35,222 bases of DNA from Lachnospiraceae bacterium (GTDB lineage: Bacteria; Bacillota; Clostridia; Lachnospirales; Lachnospiraceae), in contig VSNJ01000028.1 in the NCBI GenBank assembly GCA_009774235.1, positions 1 to 35,222 of the forward strand. Direction: 5' to 3'. Both the position numbers and the translations under genes were made by a program. The notes beneath the pieces are model-generated. The model ran no database searches. It was not told the DNA's origin and saw nothing but the letters and a program-made list of their open reading frames with translations. This document shows positions 16,057 to 25,184 of the stretch, piece after piece (the stretch's first letter is position 1; every line of letters starts with the position of its first letter).

Positions 16057-16114
16057 TTGACATTATAATCCTGAAGTGATATATTTATCCTATTAAGAGA
16101 TAAATATATCACTT
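16057..16114 (+). promoter_or_regulatory. Promoter with long palindromic operator for the DUF3796-XRE pair
   Basis: TTGACA (16057-16062) and TATATT (16080-16085) lie 17 bases apart. A perfect 16-bp inverted repeat, AAGTGATATATTTATC at 16074-16089 and its complement at 16099-16114 with a 9-base loop, covers the -10 and the start site. A partial extra copy, GTGATATATTTGTATC (16034-16049), lies upstream of the -35. This is a strong repressor-operator layout; the XRE protein two genes on is the obvious candidate. As RNA the repeat could also form a hairpin before the ribosome site. Confidence 0.75.
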
Positions 16115-16128
16115 TAGGAGGGGTAGTT

Positions 16129-16797
16129 ATGAAAAAAACTAAAAACAGATTTACAATTTTATTAGGTATATTGTGTGTTATATTTACAGGGGTATCATCA
16201 TGGTATACAATAGTTTTCAATGATTCAAGGTTTATTGTACCAATGGATTTGTCTAGATATACATTCAGGGTAAAAGACATTCCTATGATTGTCTCAGGGA
16301 TTTTTATTTTTATGTATATTGTGTATCTTGTAGTATTATTTATACAAGTGGTGGCTGAAAATAAATATAAAAAAACATCTTCACAATTAACACGTAAAGT
16401 TAATCCTAAACTTGGATTTTTAGGTTTATTTGGATTTACAGGGTTTATTGGTTTTTGGACTTATAGTATAGATAAAACTATTTTTCCATTTGGATTTTTT
16501 ATATTTTTTGGATTTTTTGGTTTCTTTTATGAAGGAAAATTGTCAGGTACATTTATGGATGAGAGATACAAAGAAAATAAAATGAAAGCTTATTTTTCAA
16601 CAAATAAGACAACATTAACAATTATTTTTATTGCTACCATAATATTAGGACAGGGCAGGCTTATGGGAAATCTTGAATATACATTTATTGCATATATAAT
16701 TATTGTTTCCCTTGCCCTGGCGCTTGAATTATTTCTTAGTGAATTTCTGTTATATCATTATGACAATGATTTACAGATTGATGAAAGTGAGGAATAA
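16129..16797 (+). CDS. DUF3796 family membrane protein
   Basis: A 222-aa protein with about five membrane helices (about 8-28, 50-75, 95-110, 118-132, 163-210). The repeated GFLGLFGFTGFIGFW and FGFFIFFGFFGFFYEGKL are the hallmark of DUF3796. AGGAGGGG lies 7 bases before the ATG. The next gene, a small XRE regulator, starts 3 bases after the stop. DUF3796 followed by an XRE gene is a recurrent Firmicutes pair of unknown function, presumed to be a membrane sensor with its regulator. Confidence 0.82.
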   Translation: MKKTKNRFTILLGILCVIFTGVSSWYTIVFNDSRFIVPMDLSRYTFRVKDIPMIVSGIFIFMYIVYLVVLFIQVVAENKYKKTSSQLTRKVNPKLGFLGLFGFTGFIGFWTYSIDKTIFPFGFFIFFGFFGFFYEGKLSGTFMDERYKENKMKAYFSTNKTTLTIIFIATIILGQGRLMGNLEYTFIAYIIIVSLALALELFLSEFLLYHYDNDLQIDESEE

Positions 16798-16800
16798 AAT

Positions 16801-17001
16801 ATGCCTGGTTTTGAGTGCAGATTAAAAAAGTACAGACAATTAAAAGGATTAACCCAGGAGCAGTTAGCAGCACAGACTGGAGTGCGCAGGGAAACAATTA
16901 TGCGGCTGGAAAAGGCGTCCTATAATCCATCACTTAAATTAGCGGTTGATATTTCAAGGGTAGTCGGTGTGCCTATAGAAGAAATATTTATATTCAAATA
17001 A
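16801..17001 (+). CDS. Small XRE-family transcriptional regulator
   Basis: A 66-aa protein consisting of one helix-turn-helix domain: LKKYRQLKGLTQEQLAAQTG, then VRRETIMRLEKASYNPSLKLA and a closing helix with the IFIFK end. It matches the YozG/Xre-like mini-repressors. It is translationally linked to the DUF3796 gene and most likely binds the palindrome at 16074-16114, giving autoregulation relieved through the membrane partner. Confidence 0.92.
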   Translation: MPGFECRLKKYRQLKGLTQEQLAAQTGVRRETIMRLEKASYNPSLKLAVDISRVVGVPIEEIFIFK

Positions 17002-17050
17002 TGTACAGTTTATGTTAAAATAAAATTTTGGGGAAGATAAGGAGCAGCCA

Positions 17051-17146
17051 TTGGATAGGAATAAATTAAATATGAAATCCGTCTTAGCTATTATGTTATT
17101 TTCTTTAGTTAGGTCTGCTATTGTGATTATATGGTTTTTAAAATAG
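17051..17146 (+). CDS. Possible 31-residue membrane peptide
   Basis: TTG at 17051 follows AAGGAG by 6 bases. The frame reads MDRNKLNMKSVLAIMLFSLV and continues with a hydrophobic segment ending FLK. It would span the membrane once. It may be a true small protein or the N-terminal scrap of a larger membrane protein, as the next 600 bases are full of broken genes. Confidence 0.3.
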   Translation: MDRNKLNMKSVLAIMLFSLVRSAIVIIWFLK

Positions 17147-17180
17147 TAAAGTTAAATATAATTTATTGAGGAATAAAATT

Positions 17181-17441
17181 ATGAATATAGAACATATTGC
17201 AATGTATGTGGATAATTTAGAAAAGACAAGAGATTTTTTTGTTAAATATTTTAATGCATCATCTAATAAGGGAAGTTATTTCCAGGGCAGGAAAACAGAT
17301 GGACGGTGGAACAGGTATATAGTTCCATTTAGTATTATTGGGGCAGTAACTCCCAAATTTGTTTCAAAAATAACAGACTGGGCAGTTAATGGAACAAATG
17401 CTGTTAAAATTGAATGGAATGGAAAAGATATTATAATATGA
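17181..17441 (+). pseudogene. Truncated VOC (glyoxalase-fold) gene
   Basis: The ATG at 17181 follows TTGAGG by about 9 bases. The first 30 residues, MNIEHIAMYVDNLEKTRDFF and on to YFNASSN, are a typical start of a small VOC/glyoxalase-like protein. After that the family pattern (metal ligands, central strands) is absent and the 86-residue frame continues with unrelated sequence (SKITDWAVNGTNAVKIEW). The likely history is a deletion joining the VOC start to another coding remnant. A functional fusion cannot be excluded. Confidence 0.5.
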
Positions 17442-17459
17442 CCACCAGTAGTTTACTGT

Positions 17460-17601
17460 ATGGCATTGTATAAAGGAACTAGAGGAATTATTTTTATCAG
17501 TAAACTGGGATTCTGGTAAATATCCTGAAAAATTAGCAATAGTTATGAAAAACTCATCTAATGTTATATCAGCATGGGATAATGAAAAGCTGATAGTATA
17601 A
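17460..17601 (+). pseudogene. 5' fragment of a GNAT acetyltransferase gene
   Basis: ATG at 17460 gives MALYKGT; a frameshift then leads into LEELFLSVNWDSGKYPEKL and MKNSSNVISAWDNEKLIV, ending at TAA 17599-17601. This is the N-terminal third of a common Clostridial GNAT protein (x-SVxWxSxKYPE-L followed by S-x-AWD). The acetyl-CoA loop is absent. Further short coding-like stretches in mixed frames continue to about 17787 and cannot be assigned. Confidence 0.5.
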
Positions 17602-17820
17602 AAACAAAATGGATGGTATATATTTACCTGGTAAATGTTAAACAGACATCAGTTTTCTATAAATTTACATTAGAAATTGCATTAGTTTTTAAAAATGTAC
17701 TAAATAATAATATAAAATCATATCAAATTACAGAACATATGGTTGACTTTTATGGAAAAGAAATATATAATATAAATGCTGGTTAGTATAATAGCTGATG
17801 TTTAGTTTGGAGGATATAAG

Positions 17821-18003
17821 ATGGATTTAGCAGATAAATGGTCAAGTCTTGAAGAAACAGCAGATTATTTAGGGGTAACAAAGGATACCATTAGAAACTG
17901 GATAAAGAAAACAGATATTCCAGCACATAAGATAGGAAAACTATGGAAGTTTAAGTTATCAGAAGTTGATGAATGGGTAAAAAGTGGAAAAAGTGCTTTA
18001 TAA
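17821..18003 (+). CDS. Excisionase-type (HTH_17) DNA-binding protein
   Basis: A 60-aa protein that is a single MerR-like winged helix of the excisionase family: SSLEETADYLGVTKDTIRNW, then IPAHKIGKLWKFKLSEVDEW. GGAGG lies 7 bases before the ATG. It precedes the Eco57I-like restriction gene on the same strand with 165 bases between. Such proteins often accompany restriction-modification loci, where they may act as a controller; excision of a mobile element is the other known role, but no integrase is present here. The controller role is inferred. Confidence 0.88.
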   Translation: MDLADKWSSLEETADYLGVTKDTIRNWIKKTDIPAHKIGKLWKFKLSEVDEWVKSGKSAL

Positions 18004-18009
18004 ATAATT

Positions 18010-18087
18010 TAACCTTATTAAGAAAGGTTATTGCCTTTATGTATTAAAGATATGACAGGCAGTATGCAGGTATTATAAGGTTTTTTT
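18010..18087 (+). promoter_or_regulatory. Possible attenuator with alternative hairpins before the restriction gene
   Basis: TAACCTT (18010-18016) can pair with AAGGTTA (18024-18030). AACCTTAT (18011-18018) can instead pair with ATAAGGTT (18075-18082), which is followed by T5 or more (18083-18087); an inner TGCCT/AGGCA pair would sit inside this longer structure. The two pairings share the left arm and exclude each other, as in terminator/antiterminator switches. They lie between the HTH gene and the restriction gene. No RNA folding was computed. Confidence 0.4.
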
Positions 18088-18168
18088 ATGAGGTTATGGG
18101 CAGCAAAATAACATATATTAGTCTGCAGGTTGTAGATATCCGTTTCACTGGCTGTATGGAGTATGATT

Positions 18169-21147
18169 ATGAAAAAAGATGATTTGCAAAGATTGATAAC
18201 CCAGTACCAAAGAAATATTAAAACATATAGAAATGCCAAAGAATATAATGAGCAGGACTGCAGGGATGAGTTTATCAGTCCTCTGTTAGAGTGTTTTGGA
18301 TGGGATGTACACAATAGAAAAGGTGTAACACCACAATACAAAGAAGTGGTAGTTGAAAGATTTTCAAATGAAACTGAAAGACCAGATTATACTTTGACAT
18401 TAAATGGTGTTTCTAAAATATTTGTTGAAGCAAAAAAACCTGCAGTTAATATTAAGAAAGAAACAGGTCCAGCTATACAGTCAAGAAGTTATGGATGGAA
18501 CGCAAAACATAAGATTTCTGTATTATCAAACTTTGAATATTTAATGGTTTTTGATACAACAAATAAACCAAAAGAGGGTGATACAGCCACTACTTCACTT
18601 TATAAATGTTATCATTATCTTGAATATTTAGAGAAATATGATGAGATTTATTCCTTGTTTTCAAGAGATAGTGTGTATTCTGGCAAGTTTGATAGATTTG
18701 TGAATAGTAATTTCCAGAATACAGAAAGGTATGCTACAGAAATTGATGATACTTTCTTAGAGCAGATTAACCAGTGGCGTTTAGAAATTGGAACATATTT
18801 ATATAATAATTCATCAGAATATAAGGATATTGATTTTTTAAATGATGTGGTACAGGAGTTTATAAACCAGATTATTTTCCTTCGTATCTGTGAAGACAGG
18901 AACCTTCCTTTGTATAGTAAATTAAAAGAGACTGCAAAAAGCAAGCCAGAACTGCAGGATTCTTTAATGCGTGTTTTTAAAGAGGCAGATAAAAGGTATA
19001 ATTCTGAGCTTTTTGGTGGTGACAATATTATTTTTGACCTGGATAATGAAATTATTTTTGAAATGATTATGTCTTTGTATTATCCACAGACACCATACTT
19101 ATTTCATATTATTGAGCCAGGAATACTTGGGAAAATTTATGAAGCATTTTTAACGGAAAGCCTTATTTTAGAGAATGATAAGATTAAATTAGCCCCAAAG
19201 AAAGAATATAAATACCGTTCTGTGGTTTATACTCCTGTAGAGATTGTGAAATATATGGTAAAAGTAACATTAGGGCCATATTGCAATGGTAAGACACCAA
19301 AAGAAATTGAAGATATACAGATTGCTGATATTGCGTGTGGCTCAGGGATTTTTCTGGAAGAAGTTTACCAGTATCTTATGGATTATTGTGTAGAATGGTA
19401 TATGGCAAATATCCCAGGGTATTTATTAGAACTGGGTAATGGCAAAAAGAAGCTGCCGCTTTCTGATAAGAAAAATATTTTGCTTAAATGTGTATATGGG
19501 TCGGATATTGATGCACATGCTGTTGAGGTTAGTAAATTTTCACTGCTTATTAAGCTGGTGGAAGATGAAACCCCAGCATCAATATATGAAAGTGTTCCTG
19601 TTCTTCCAGATTTAAGTGGAAATATCCAGAATGGTAATTCCCTTATTTCAAGAGAAGACCTTGGCACAGGGGAAATAACATTTGATTTGCTTAAATCTGT
19701 AAGACCGTTTGAATGGGAAGAATTTAACAAAGGAAGAAAATTTGATATTATAATTGGGAACCCGCCATATGTTAAAACAGAAGATATACATACATTAGAA
19801 ACAGATGAGGAGTTTGCGATTTATAAGAAAAAGTTTAAAACAGCGTATAAACAATTTGACAAATATTTTTTGTTTATGGAACAAGCATTAAACTTATTAA
19901 AAGATAATGGCTTAATGTGTTATATTGTCCCAAATAAATTTTTTAAAATTGTTGCTGGGCAGGAAATACGGAAACTGCTTTCAACAAAGATAATACAACT
20001 GGATGACTTTGGGGATATGCAGCTTTTTCCAGATAAAACAATATATAGTTCTATTGTATTGTGTATTAATGGATGCAGTACAGAAATGTGTTATACAAAT
20101 GTAACTTCATTACAAAGTTTATGGACGGGACAGGAACAAGAAAATATAATAGTTAAAAATTCAGTATTGGACAGTTCACCATGGAGACTGTCCACAGATA
20201 TTGAATTTATGAAAATAATAGCTAAAATGGAAGAATATTCAAAGCCACTAGGTGAGGTTGTTGAAATTTTTAATGGAATCCAGACAAGTGCAGAAAGACC
20301 AGAGCCCGTATACTGGTTTTCAGAAGATGAAGTTATTTCAGAAACTGATGATATTGTAAAGATTAATAAATTTGGCAGTGGATATTCTATTGAAAAGAAC
20401 ATTTTAAAACCATATTTTAAGCCAACCAAGGCAGATGAAAAAGGAATGTCAACATATTCCCGGCTTAAGACAGATAAAAGAATAATTTTTCCTTATACAG
20501 AAGAGGGTGTGTTAATTGATATTGCTACAATGAAAGAGTTTTATCCTGGAACATATGAATATTTATGTGCATGTTATAGTTTACTGGTTCCTAAATGCCT
20601 CAACAATGGGACAGGACGGGATATAAAGAACGCAACACATGAAAACTGGTACCAGTATGGAAGAACCCAGGCATTGACAGCTTTTTTTAATACGCCTAAA
20701 TTAATTGTGCGTGTATTAAGCAAGCAGCCAATGTATGCTTATGATACAGAGGATATGCTGGTTGCATCAGGCGGGACTGCTGGTTATTGTGCAATAGCAG
20801 CACTGCCTGGCAGCCAGTATGGACTGGAATATATACAGGCGTGGTTAAACCATCCATACACAGAAAAACTGCTCCAGACGATGGGCAGTGACTTTGAAGG
20901 TGGCTTTACAGCAAGAGGTACTTATTTGTTAAAGAAAATACCATTTTTAGAGCTGGATTTTAATGTAAAAGAACAAAAAGAAGCATATGAAGAAGTTGTT
21001 TCATGTACAAAAATGGTTTATAAGTTAAATAGACAATTAGAAATAAAACCAGATAAGGCAACCAGAAAAGTGATAGAAAATGAAAAGGTTAAACTGATAA
21101 AGCGTATAGAAGAGCGTATTGAGGATGTCTATTGCTTAAGGTTTTAG
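18169..21147 (+). CDS. Type IIG restriction enzyme/methyltransferase, Eco57I-like
   Basis: A 992-aa fused enzyme. The N-terminal nuclease is of PD-(D/E)xK type, with RPD73 and E87-A-K89 (FVEAKKP) in a type I HsdR-like context. The central N6-adenine methyltransferase has motif I ADIACGSGIF (386-395) and motif IV NPPY (531-534). The C-terminal third is a TaqI/Eco57I-like target-recognition domain. Eco57I itself is a 997-aa enzyme of this layout, cutting at a distance from an asymmetric site and methylating one strand. ATG 18169 is chosen (GGAG 7 bases before) over ATG 18163. The next gene is the matching separate methyltransferase. The recognition sequence cannot be read from this. Confidence 0.93.
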   Translation: MKKDDLQRLITQYQRNIKTYRNAKEYNEQDCRDEFISPLLECFGWDVHNRKGVTPQYKEVVVERFSNETERPDYTLTLNGVSKIFVEAKKPAVNIKKETGPAIQSRSYGWNAKHKISVLSNFEYLMVFDTTNKPKEGDTATTSLYKCYHYLEYLEKYDEIYSLFSRDSVYSGKFDRFVNSNFQNTERYATEIDDTFLEQINQWRLEIGTYLYNNSSEYKDIDFLNDVVQEFINQIIFLRICEDRNLPLYSKLKETAKSKPELQDSLMRVFKEADKRYNSELFGGDNIIFDLDNEIIFEMIMSLYYPQTPYLFHIIEPGILGKIYEAFLTESLILENDKIKLAPKKEYKYRSVVYTPVEIVKYMVKVTLGPYCNGKTPKEIEDIQIADIACGSGIFLEEVYQYLMDYCVEWYMANIPGYLLELGNGKKKLPLSDKKNILLKCVYGSDIDAHAVEVSKFSLLIKLVEDETPASIYESVPVLPDLSGNIQNGNSLISREDLGTGEITFDLLKSVRPFEWEEFNKGRKFDIIIGNPPYVKTEDIHTLETDEEFAIYKKKFKTAYKQFDKYFLFMEQALNLLKDNGLMCYIVPNKFFKIVAGQEIRKLLSTKIIQLDDFGDMQLFPDKTIYSSIVLCINGCSTEMCYTNVTSLQSLWTGQEQENIIVKNSVLDSSPWRLSTDIEFMKIIAKMEEYSKPLGEVVEIFNGIQTSAERPEPVYWFSEDEVISETDDIVKINKFGSGYSIEKNILKPYFKPTKADEKGMSTYSRLKTDKRIIFPYTEEGVLIDIATMKEFYPGTYEYLCACYSLLVPKCLNNGTGRDIKNATHENWYQYGRTQALTAFFNTPKLIVRVLSKQPMYAYDTEDMLVASGGTAGYCAIAALPGSQYGLEYIQAWLNHPYTEKLLQTMGSDFEGGFTARGTYLLKKIPFLELDFNVKEQKEAYEEVVSCTKMVYKLNRQLEIKPDKATRKVIENEKVKLIKRIEERIEDVYCLRF

Positions 21148-21156
21148 GTAAAAATT

Positions 21157-22785
21157 ATGATCTTAAAAAAAGATAGTACAGAGCAAAAACTGAGAGGGGC
21201 ATATTATACACCACTTAAGCTTGCAGAGAAAATGGTGGATTTCTTTATAAAAGATAAAACCTTGCATAATTTTTTAGAGCCAAGCTGTGGTGACGGGGTA
21301 TTTATTGATGCTGCCTTGGAAAGAGGATTAATCGGTGATGGAGAACAGCTTACAGCTGTTGAAACTGAGACATCTGAGGTACAGAAAATTATAGGACGCA
21401 TTGGAAATTGTGAAAAAATAAATGTTTTAAATATGGATTTTTTTCATTATTACCAGTTAAATAAAGATACAGTCCAATATGACCTGGTACTTGGAAACCC
21501 GCCTTATATAAGGTATCAGTATCTTGAAGAAGAACAGCGGGCTGAAATGTCTGAGATACTTACAGAGCATGGAATGAAAGCAAATAAACTTATAAATACA
21601 TGGGTAGGGTTTATTGTGGCATGCGTACATCTTTTAAGTGATAATGGAAAGATTGCATTTGTTATTCCAGCAGAGGTGTTACAGGTTGCATACGCAGAAG
21701 ATTTAAGGTTGTTTCTTGCAAACTCACTGTCAAAGATTACTTTGCTTACATTTGAGGAACTTGTATTTCCAAATATTGAGCAGGAGATAGTAGTTTTTAT
21801 AGGCGAAAAGGGCGCAGAAGAAAAGGGTATACGTATTATAGAATTAAATAATCTTGATGATTTAGATTTCCTTGATTTGCAGTCAAATGGCTTTCAAAAA
21901 ACAAACCATGTCCATGAAAAGTGGACAAAGTATTTTATGAGTGCCAAAGAGAATGAATTAATTGTAACGCTTAGAAAGGACCAGCGTTTTCAAAAGTTAT
22001 CTGATATAACACTTATTAATGTTGGTATTACAACAGGAAATAATAAATACTTTTCTGTTACACAAAACACTGTTTTGGAATATGGGCTTAAGGATGTTGT
22101 AAAGCCTCTGGTTGGAAGAAGCTCACATGCCAACAGTGTTTATTTTAGGAAAGAGGACTGGGAGAAGAATGTTAAAGCTGGAAAATCCGCTTATTTAATT
22201 GATTTTCCAGATAAACCACTTGAAAAGTATCCGGAGAAGCACCAGGAGTATATTAAAGAGGGCGAAGAGAGAGGAGAAGATAAAGGATATAAGTGTAGAA
22301 TTAGGGACAGGTGGTATTGTATACCATCTATATGGGTTCCAGATGCATTTTTTTTAAGGAGAAATAATTTATACCCTAAATTCGTATTGAATTGTTGTGA
22401 TGCTGTTTCAACAGATACAATGCATAGAATTAAATTTAATAACGGGATAATGCCAGAAAGGATAGTTTTATCATATTACAATAGTATTTCTTTTGCATTT
22501 ACAGAGATATGCGGACGTAGTTATGGAGGCGGGGTACTTGAAATTCTTCCAGGGGAAGTTGGCAATATACTTGTACCTGTACTGGATAGTGTCCCAATAG
22601 AAAAAGCCAGGGAAGTTCTAAAAGAAGTGGATAGTATTGTCAGGGATGGTAAAGATATAGAACTGGCACTGGACCTTGTTGATAATGAAATACTGGCGGC
22701 TTATCTTGGTATTGAAGAAGAGATTTGTACTGCAACAAGAAAGATATGGAAGAAGATGCAACGCAGAAGGCTTAAAAGAGGATAA
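21157..22785 (+). CDS. Eco57I-type DNA adenine methyltransferase
   Basis: A 542-aa N6-adenine methyltransferase. It begins with the family hallmark GAYYTPLKLAEKMVDFF, followed by motif I FLEPSCGDGVFI (about 41-52), motif IV NPPY (114-117) and a C-terminal target-recognition region. M.Eco57I has 544 residues, so size and position match the Eco57I pair, in which this enzyme protects the site independently of the fused enzyme. The gap to the upstream gene is 9 bases with only a weak ribosome site (AGGT), so translation may be coupled. A strong terminator follows. Confidence 0.93.
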   Translation: MILKKDSTEQKLRGAYYTPLKLAEKMVDFFIKDKTLHNFLEPSCGDGVFIDAALERGLIGDGEQLTAVETETSEVQKIIGRIGNCEKINVLNMDFFHYYQLNKDTVQYDLVLGNPPYIRYQYLEEEQRAEMSEILTEHGMKANKLINTWVGFIVACVHLLSDNGKIAFVIPAEVLQVAYAEDLRLFLANSLSKITLLTFEELVFPNIEQEIVVFIGEKGAEEKGIRIIELNNLDDLDFLDLQSNGFQKTNHVHEKWTKYFMSAKENELIVTLRKDQRFQKLSDITLINVGITTGNNKYFSVTQNTVLEYGLKDVVKPLVGRSSHANSVYFRKEDWEKNVKAGKSAYLIDFPDKPLEKYPEKHQEYIKEGEERGEDKGYKCRIRDRWYCIPSIWVPDAFFLRRNNLYPKFVLNCCDAVSTDTMHRIKFNNGIMPERIVLSYYNSISFAFTEICGRSYGGGVLEILPGEVGNILVPVLDSVPIEKAREVLKEVDSIVRDGKDIELALDLVDNEILAAYLGIEEEICTATRKIWKKMQRRRLKRG

Positions 22786-22795
22786 AATGTAATGT

Positions 22796-22838
22796 AAAAG
22801 TCCATGGATTATATTGAATAAATAATCCATGGACTTTT
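22796..22838 (+). terminator. Bidirectional terminator after the restriction-modification operon
   Basis: A perfect 16-bp stem (AAAAGTCCATGGATTA at 22796-22811, complement at 22823-22838) with an 11-base loop has an A-run on one side and T-run on the other. It ends the restriction operon and may also stop minus-strand transcripts from blaR1. Confidence 0.85.
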
Positions 22839-22973
22839 ACTTTATAATGTATTATGTTAACAGTGACTTATATTGTGGTTTTTACTTTGTATTTATATTA
22901 TAATTGTTTAAGTTTCTAGTTATCAGATTTAGTTTTCTGCTATTTACCATAAGAGTAACATGTTTTCTGGTTT

Positions 22974-24776
22974 TTAGTCTGTATTCCAAAGTCCCATTCC
23001 AGAAAGAATAGAAAAAGTAATATCTGTTGCAGCAGCACCTGTAGCAATTCCTTTGTCCTGGATATTTGTAGCAAAAAAACAAGGTTTACCATTTTTTTCT
23101 ATATAACCAATAAACCAGCCAGATTTATTTCCATTATCTGTTTCTCCTGTACCTGTTTTACCATACAAGACTGTATTGCCAGAAGATGCAATACGGATTG
23201 AATTTTTGACAGTATTAATGTTTTCAGGTGAAAATCCGAATTGGTTATAATAAAATTTCTTTAGCATTTCAACTTGTTCAACAGGTGATATTTTTAAAGA
23301 AGAATCTGCCCAATAAGAAGATAAGTTGTCACTGGTTGTCTGGTTTCCATAACCTGTTTTTTTTATATAATCTCTTATAACAGATAGTCCAGCTTGTTTG
23401 TCAATATCCTGGAAATACCATGTTACAGAATTTTGCATGGCGGATTTTAAAGTCTGGCCGTTATTCCACATATCATATATATAGTGTTGTTTATTCCAAG
23501 GAATAAATGACTGGCTGGGAGAAATAATTCCAGATTCGAGACAAAATAATGCACTGTATATTTTATAGGTAGAAACTGGGGATATACGTGTTAATGCATA
23601 TTCCTGGTTATATATCTGCCATAAATTATCTGTAGTATTGTACATGACAAAACTGCCTTTGTTTTTGCCAAAATAACTTTTTAAATCAGTATATGTAATA
23701 TTTTTGTTATGTCTGTTGAAAGAATAATAGCTGTTGCCAGCAGTTTGTATTGACAAGAATGGAATAAAACATAATAAAAAAACTGCAGTTATTATATATA
23801 GAAAAAAACTATAAAGTTTTTTTCTATATGATATTGTATGGTAATTTGCAATGTTTAAAATTCTTTTTTGCATTTGTTTCATGCCTGTACTTATGCTATT
23901 GGTAAATGGAAAGGGAAGGCGTGATATATTTCCAGCAAAATTTATTAATGTATTTCCATAGTCTTTGTAAAAGTCTTTATCAAGTATTTCTAATACAGAA
24001 GAATCACATGCAGTTTCCTTGTCATTTTTCATTTCTTTTAACGCATACCATACTAATGGATTAAACCAGTATATTATAATAGCAGTGTCCATAAGGTAAT
24101 TAGCAAGTGCATCCTTATGTTTATAATGTTGAAGTTCATGTAGTATTATATAACGTATATCATCTTGGTTATAACCAGAAACCAGATGTATTGGCAGGTA
24201 AATACATGGTTTAAACAGTCCTGTAATTACAGGGGATTTTAAAAATGCAGTGCTGTAAACAGGGATAATTTTTTTAATATTTAGTTCTTTTAAACAGTTA
24301 TAGTATATTTTACGTACAGCAGAATTTTGTAATGGCAGTGCAGATTTTTTAATAATATTAAAATAAACTGCAGATTTCAACATTAGTAAAATCATTATAA
24401 TAATGCCAATAACCCAGAGGATAAATAATATTAACCAGATTGCAGAAGGTGTTTTTCTGCTGGCAGCAATTCCTAAATCATTTATCCAGCCTTTAGTGCT
24501 ATATTGGAAGAAAGCAGAAGTTTCTTCTGGCATAGTATCTGTATATTGATGTGGAAGTATTTTAAAACTTTCAAACCATATAAAAAATTTCTGTAACCAG
24601 TCTGGATTAAATGGTATAAAAGGTACTGCCAGCAATACAAGTAAAAGAAACCATAAATTATATTGCATCCGGCTTGTCAGGATTTTTTTGAAAAGTTGTC
24701 TGGCGGCAAGAAGTATCCCGGTAATAATACATATAAAAACATTACATATTAAAAAATGTATTATAAAACTTTCCAC
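22974..24776 (-). CDS. blaR1: BlaR1-type beta-lactam sensor-transducer
   Basis: A 600-aa membrane protein. The N-terminal half has about four helices and an M56 metalloprotease site H213-ELQ-H217 (ILHELQHYKHKD). The C-terminal half is an extracellular class-D (OXA-like) penicillin sensor: S402-TYK405, NSVTWYFQ, YGNQT, WADSSLKISPVEQ and K540-TG. In the known mechanism a beta-lactam acylates the sensor serine and the protease then inactivates BlaI. The start is GTG, one base after the blaI stop, using AAGGAGG inside the end of blaI. No beta-lactamase gene is near, so the controlled genes are open. Confidence 0.93.
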   Translation of the reverse strand: MESFIIHFLICNVFICIITGILLAARQLFKKILTSRMQYNLWFLLLVLLAVPFIPFNPDWLQKFFIWFESFKILPHQYTDTMPEETSAFFQYSTKGWINDLGIAASRKTPSAIWLILFILWVIGIIIMILLMLKSAVYFNIIKKSALPLQNSAVRKIYYNCLKELNIKKIIPVYSTAFLKSPVITGLFKPCIYLPIHLVSGYNQDDIRYIILHELQHYKHKDALANYLMDTAIIIYWFNPLVWYALKEMKNDKETACDSSVLEILDKDFYKDYGNTLINFAGNISRLPFPFTNSISTGMKQMQKRILNIANYHTISYRKKLYSFFLYIITAVFLLCFIPFLSIQTAGNSYYSFNRHNKNITYTDLKSYFGKNKGSFVMYNTTDNLWQIYNQEYALTRISPVSTYKIYSALFCLESGIISPSQSFIPWNKQHYIYDMWNNGQTLKSAMQNSVTWYFQDIDKQAGLSVIRDYIKKTGYGNQTTSDNLSSYWADSSLKISPVEQVEMLKKFYYNQFGFSPENINTVKNSIRIASSGNTVLYGKTGTGETDNGNKSGWFIGYIEKNGKPCFFATNIQDKGIATGAAATDITFSILSGMGLWNTD

Positions 24777-24777
24777 A

Positions 24778-25164
24778 TTAAGTTCCTCCTTTTTCTGTTT
24801 TGCCGGAAAGAAGAGAGCGTAACGTATCTATTTCAGTTTCAGATAATCTGTCATTTTCAATATAAGCAGATACCATCGCAGAAATATTGCCATTATAAAA
24901 ACGGTTTAGAAAAGAATTGCTTTCCTGGCCTATATATTCGTCCTGGCCGACTAAAGGGGTATAAACAAAGACACGGCTTTGTTTTTCATATGTAAGTGCA
25001 CCTTTTGTTACCAGGCGTTTAATAAGTGTCTGTATTGTCTTGGGACTCCAGTCAGTTGTCTGTACTAAACAGTCTGTTATTTCGTTGGTACTTATTGGCG
25101 CATGTTTCCAGACAATTTTCATTACTTCAAATTCAGCTTCTGAAATCTGAGGCAGGGCTTTCAA
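24778..25164 (-). CDS. blaI: BlaI/MecI-family repressor
   Basis: A 128-aa winged-helix repressor: PQISEAEFEVMKIVWKHAPI, then the recognition helix region WSPKTIQTLIKRLVTKGALT and a C-terminal dimerisation helix (ETEIDTLRSLLSG). The cleavage region of this family falls near residues 100-104. GGAGG precedes the ATG. It is co-transcribed with blaR1 (minus strand) from the promoter at 25204-25232, which carries a BlaI-type operator, so it is probably autoregulated. Confidence 0.94.
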   Translation of the reverse strand: MKALPQISEAEFEVMKIVWKHAPISTNEITDCLVQTTDWSPKTIQTLIKRLVTKGALTYEKQSRVFVYTPLVGQDEYIGQESNSFLNRFYNGNISAMVSAYIENDRLSETEIDTLRSLLSGKTEKGGT

Positions 25165-25184
25165 AATATATTCCTCCTTAAGTC

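Noticed and set aside
17821..18003. The HTH_17 protein as an excisionase of an integrated element.
   Set aside because: No integrase or attachment repeats are visible, while a restriction-modification pair follows directly.
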